15,868 nt of DNA from NCBI GenBank assembly GCA_030840415.1, contig JAVEEO010000453.1:1-15868 (forward strand), given 5' to 3'. The notes below the pieces were generated by a model. It had not been told where the DNA came from. It saw only the letters and a list, made by a program, of their open reading frames with translations, and ran no database searches. A program made the translations under genes and the position numbers. The stretch is from Pseudonocardiales bacterium. GTDB taxonomy: Bacteria > Actinomycetota > Actinomycetes > Mycobacteriales > Jatrophihabitantaceae. This document shows positions 14,217 through 15,868 of the stretch, piece after piece (within the stretch, counting starts at the first letter, position 1; each line of letters begins with the position of its first letter).

Positions 14217-15180
14217 CGGCTGCCGCCGGCCCGGCCAGCGCGGTCCGCAGTCGATCGGTGCTGAACGGGTGGTCGCGGGTGGTGCGCTCGACGAGCTTGT
14301 TGTGGCCGTAATCGTCACGGCCCGAAACCAGCACCGCGCCGTAGCGGTCCAGGCTGATCCGGCCGCCGTACTCCTCGATGGCATCGGACTCCGGGTAGAT
14401 CCGCACCTCGGTCGGCACGTAACGCGCCGCGAAACCGATCCGCGGCTCCTTGGTCTGGCCACTGTGCGGGTGCGAGGCATGCATCAGCGTCGACCAGAAC
14501 AGAATGAACTGGCCGGCCTTCATCACCATCGAGACCGCCGCGTCGTCGTCGGGCTTCCAGTCCGGGTCGATCTGCAGTTCCCGGTAGTCGTAGCCGAAGA
14601 AGCCCCGCCGCACGCCGTCCTTGTCGAGGGAGTTCACCTGCTCGGGACGGTATTCCATCCGCTTGGTCTCGTCGTAGAACATCGTGTGGTGGGTGCCGGG
14701 GATGAACTGCAGCGCCCCGCGATCGACGGTGGCATCGGTGAACGCGCACCAGACGGTGATCGTCCCGCCGCTCTCGCGCTGTCCGGGCCAGAGGATCTGC
14801 GGGGTGCCGGAGGTGTTGGCGAAGGTGTCGGCCTGGTGCCAGTCGGTGCCCTCGTCACCGGGGTACTTGGGAAAGAACTCGGTGCGCCAGCAGAGCAGGT
14901 CGGGACCGAGGACCGAACCGACCCGGTCCACGATCTCGGGACGGCAGATGTGATCGGCCAGGAACTCCTCGTCGAGGTGGCGGTCGTAGTTGGCGATGTT
15001 GGTGCCGCTCGCGGCGGCGGCATCGGGGTAGACCGCGGCGCTGCGATCCAGCAACCGGATCCGCTCCTTGCTCCAGATCCGGCGCATCTCCTCCGGCTCG
15101 TAGAGCGTGAACGGGCCCGCGTAACCCCGCTCGTGGAACTCCGACAGCTCTTCCTGGCTCAGCGCGAAGGACCGGGTCAT
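14209..15180 (-). CDS. SyrB2-type non-heme Fe(II)/2-oxoglutarate halogenase
   Basis: A 323-residue enzyme of the phytanoyl-CoA dioxygenase (PhyH) fold. It is a halogenase rather than a hydroxylase because the iron motif is H115-Q-A117 (WHQADTF), where hydroxylases have H-x-D/E; the missing carboxylate leaves room for chloride on iron. The distal iron ligand is H234 ([12 protein letters not shown]) and R253 (ARYVP) should bind 2-oxoglutarate. Remembered SyrB2 positions H116, A118, H235 and R254 fit with an offset of one, and long blocks such as [10 protein letters not shown] and EEYGGRISL are shared. Such enzymes chlorinate an unactivated methyl group of an amino acid bound to a carrier protein through a ferryl intermediate. 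The partner is probably the adenylation-PCP protein encoded just upstream: its TAG abuts this ATG with no gap, implying coupled expression. Substrate cannot be read here. Confidence 0.93.
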   Translation of the reverse strand: MTRSFALSQEELSEFHERGYAGPFTLYEPEEMRRIWSKERIRLLDRSAAVYPDAAAASGTNIANYDRHLDEEFLADHICRPEIVDRVGSVLGPDLLCWRTEFFPKYPGDEGTDWHQADTFANTSGTPQILWPGQRESGGTITVWCAFTDATVDRGALQFIPGTHHTMFYDETKRMEYRPEQVNSLDKDGVRRGFFGYDYRELQIDPDWKPDDDAAVSMVMKAGQFILFWSTLMHASHPHSGQTKEPRIGFAARYVPTEVRIYPESDAIEEYGGRISLDRYGAVLVSGRDDYGHNKLVERTTRDHPFSTDRLRTALAGPAAAGG

Positions 15181-15868
15181 CTATTCAACCGCCATTTCGG
15201 AGATCGGGGAGGGAGTGCCCTGCGAACTTGCCGCCTCGACCGCGCTGGACAGCGCGCTAACCGTGACGCCGTCCAGCAGCACCTGGACGTCCATCCGGAG
15301 GCCGAAGTTGTCGTTGACCTGCTCGAACATCCGGATCAGGGTGAGCGAGGTGCCGCCCAGATCGAAGAAGTCGTCGTCGGTGCCGAAGTCGTCGGTGTCC
15401 AGCACCGAGCGCCAGATCGCCGCGATCTGTCCGGCCGGCGAGCCGTTGTCGTCCGGCTCCGGGTTGTCTGACGTCTGATCAGACGTACTGGTGAGAGCGG
15501 CCAGCGCCGCCAGGTCGGCCTTGCCGTTCGCGGTCAGCGGCAGCGTCTGCCGGGTCTCGTACACCGATGGGCAGAGGCTGGCCGGCAGTGCCTCGGCCAG
15601 TCGCTGCCTGGCCTGGCCGATCGCCTCCTCGCGCCAGTCCGGATCGGCGAGCCGGCCCGGTGGTGGCACCAGGTGCGCGACCAGCCGGACGTCGCCGTCG
15701 CCGTAGTCGCGCGCCGTCACCGCCGCGGCACCGACCAGCTCCAGGGCCTGCAGGTGCCGCTCCACCTCCACCGGATCGACCCGGTACCCGCGCACCTTCA
15801 GCTGGCGGTCGGCGCGACCGAGGAAGCAGTGATCGCCGCCGGGCTGGCGGACCACCCGGTCGCCGGTG
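15181..15868 (-). CDS. NRPS adenylation domain (C-terminal part) plus carrier protein, partial
   Basis: The gene runs off the right edge; about 228 C-terminal residues are visible. They show core motif A7 (TGDRVV), A8 (GRADRQLKVRGYRVDPVEVE, with DPVEVE for the usual GEIE), A10 (LPLTANGKADL), then a flexible acidic linker and a peptidyl carrier domain with FFDLGGTSLTL. The serine codon at 15346-15348 is the phosphopantetheine site. No condensation or thioesterase domain follows, so this is a stand-alone loading protein like SyrB1 or CmaA. It would activate an amino acid with ATP and hold it as thioester for the downstream halogenase. The specificity pocket (between A4 and A5) is outside the window, so the amino acid is unknown. 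A 16-bp palindrome lies in the linker, encoding a Thr/Ser/Asp repeat (TSDQTSD). Confidence 0.93.
   Translation of the reverse strand, partial: TGDRVVRQPGGDHCFLGRADRQLKVRGYRVDPVEVERHLQALELVGAAAVTARDYGDGDVRLVAHLVPPPGRLADPDWREEAIGQARQRLAEALPASLCPSVYETRQTLPLTANGKADLAALAALTSTSDQTSDNPEPDDNGSPAGQIAAIWRSVLDTDDFGTDDDFFDLGGTSLTLIRMFEQVNDNFGLRMDVQVLLDGVTVSALSSAVEAASSQGTPSPISEMAVE
15471..15486. promoter_or_regulatory. 16-bp perfect palindrome ACGTCTGATCAGACGT
   Basis: Perfect two-fold symmetry, with a further GTCTGA half-site just to its left (15465-15470). It lies in the interdomain linker of the adenylation-PCP gene and shares GTCTGA/TCAGAC arms with the palindrome at 12902-12920. It may bind a dimeric regulator, or may reflect only a repetitive linker. 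Confidence 0.4.

Noticed and set aside
14209..15180. Ordinary PhyH hydroxylase or SyrP-type amino acid hydroxylase
   Set aside because: The iron motif is HQA, not HxD/E, and the whole sequence follows SyrB2, not hydroxylases.
14197..15471. Long + strand open frame (424 codons) opposite the halogenase and carrier protein
   Set aside because: No recognisable domain, whereas the - strand encodes a nearly complete SyrB2 match and a PCP.
12281..15868. Assignment as the kutzneride cluster itself
   Set aside because: Gene order and the fused adenylation-carrier protein differ from ktzA-D as I recall them, and no other ktz genes are visible.

Overview
The window is high-GC DNA with dense, G/C-ending codons, short or overlapping gene junctions and several GTG starts. 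This fits a filamentous actinomycete (Streptomyces/Kutzneria-like), but the genus cannot be fixed from the sequence. No tRNA, rRNA, CRISPR array, transposase or phage structural gene was seen. The content is specialised metabolism in two blocks that differ in codon style and probably meet at about 8.56-8.67 kb.

Block 1 (2-8561, all + strand) reads as one long operon. In order it holds: the tail of an unidentified gene; a PRPP-type phosphoribosyltransferase-like protein; a Nudix hydrolase; a GTP cyclohydrolase I homologue; a short adenosylcobalamin-type (class II) ribonucleotide reductase; a SAM methyltransferase; a Maf-type nucleotide pyrophosphatase; a PfkB sugar/nucleoside kinase; an MFS transporter; and a Cof-type HAD phosphatase. 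A strong hairpin follows the last gene. Together these could build, methylate, 2'-deoxygenate, dephosphorylate and export a modified purine-like nucleoside. That product is an inference. The kinase gene carries two TTA codons, which in streptomycetes usually signals bldA-dependent (developmental) control.

Block 2 (8667-15868) has even more G/C-saturated codons. On the + strand are a second MFS exporter and a membrane-anchored M28 zinc peptidase. Converging on them, on the - strand, is a halogenation cassette read in the order: adenylation-PCP protein (cut by the window end), SyrB2-type non-heme Fe(II)/2-oxoglutarate halogenase, type II thioesterase, and acyl-CoA-dehydrogenase-like flavoprotein. 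By analogy with the kutzneride (KtzA-D) and coronamic acid (Cma) pathways, this cassette should load an amino acid on the carrier protein, chlorinate an unactivated carbon and possibly close a cyclopropane ring.

The most interesting points are the dedicated class II reductase beside GTP cyclohydrolase and a phosphoribosyltransferase, the SyrB2-type cassette paired with an isovaleryl-CoA-dehydrogenase-type flavoprotein, and two related GTCTGA/TCAGAC palindromes inside G/C-poor patches of that cassette. Whether the two blocks make one product (a halogenated or cyclopropyl aminoacyl-deoxynucleoside) or are two neighbouring clusters is open.
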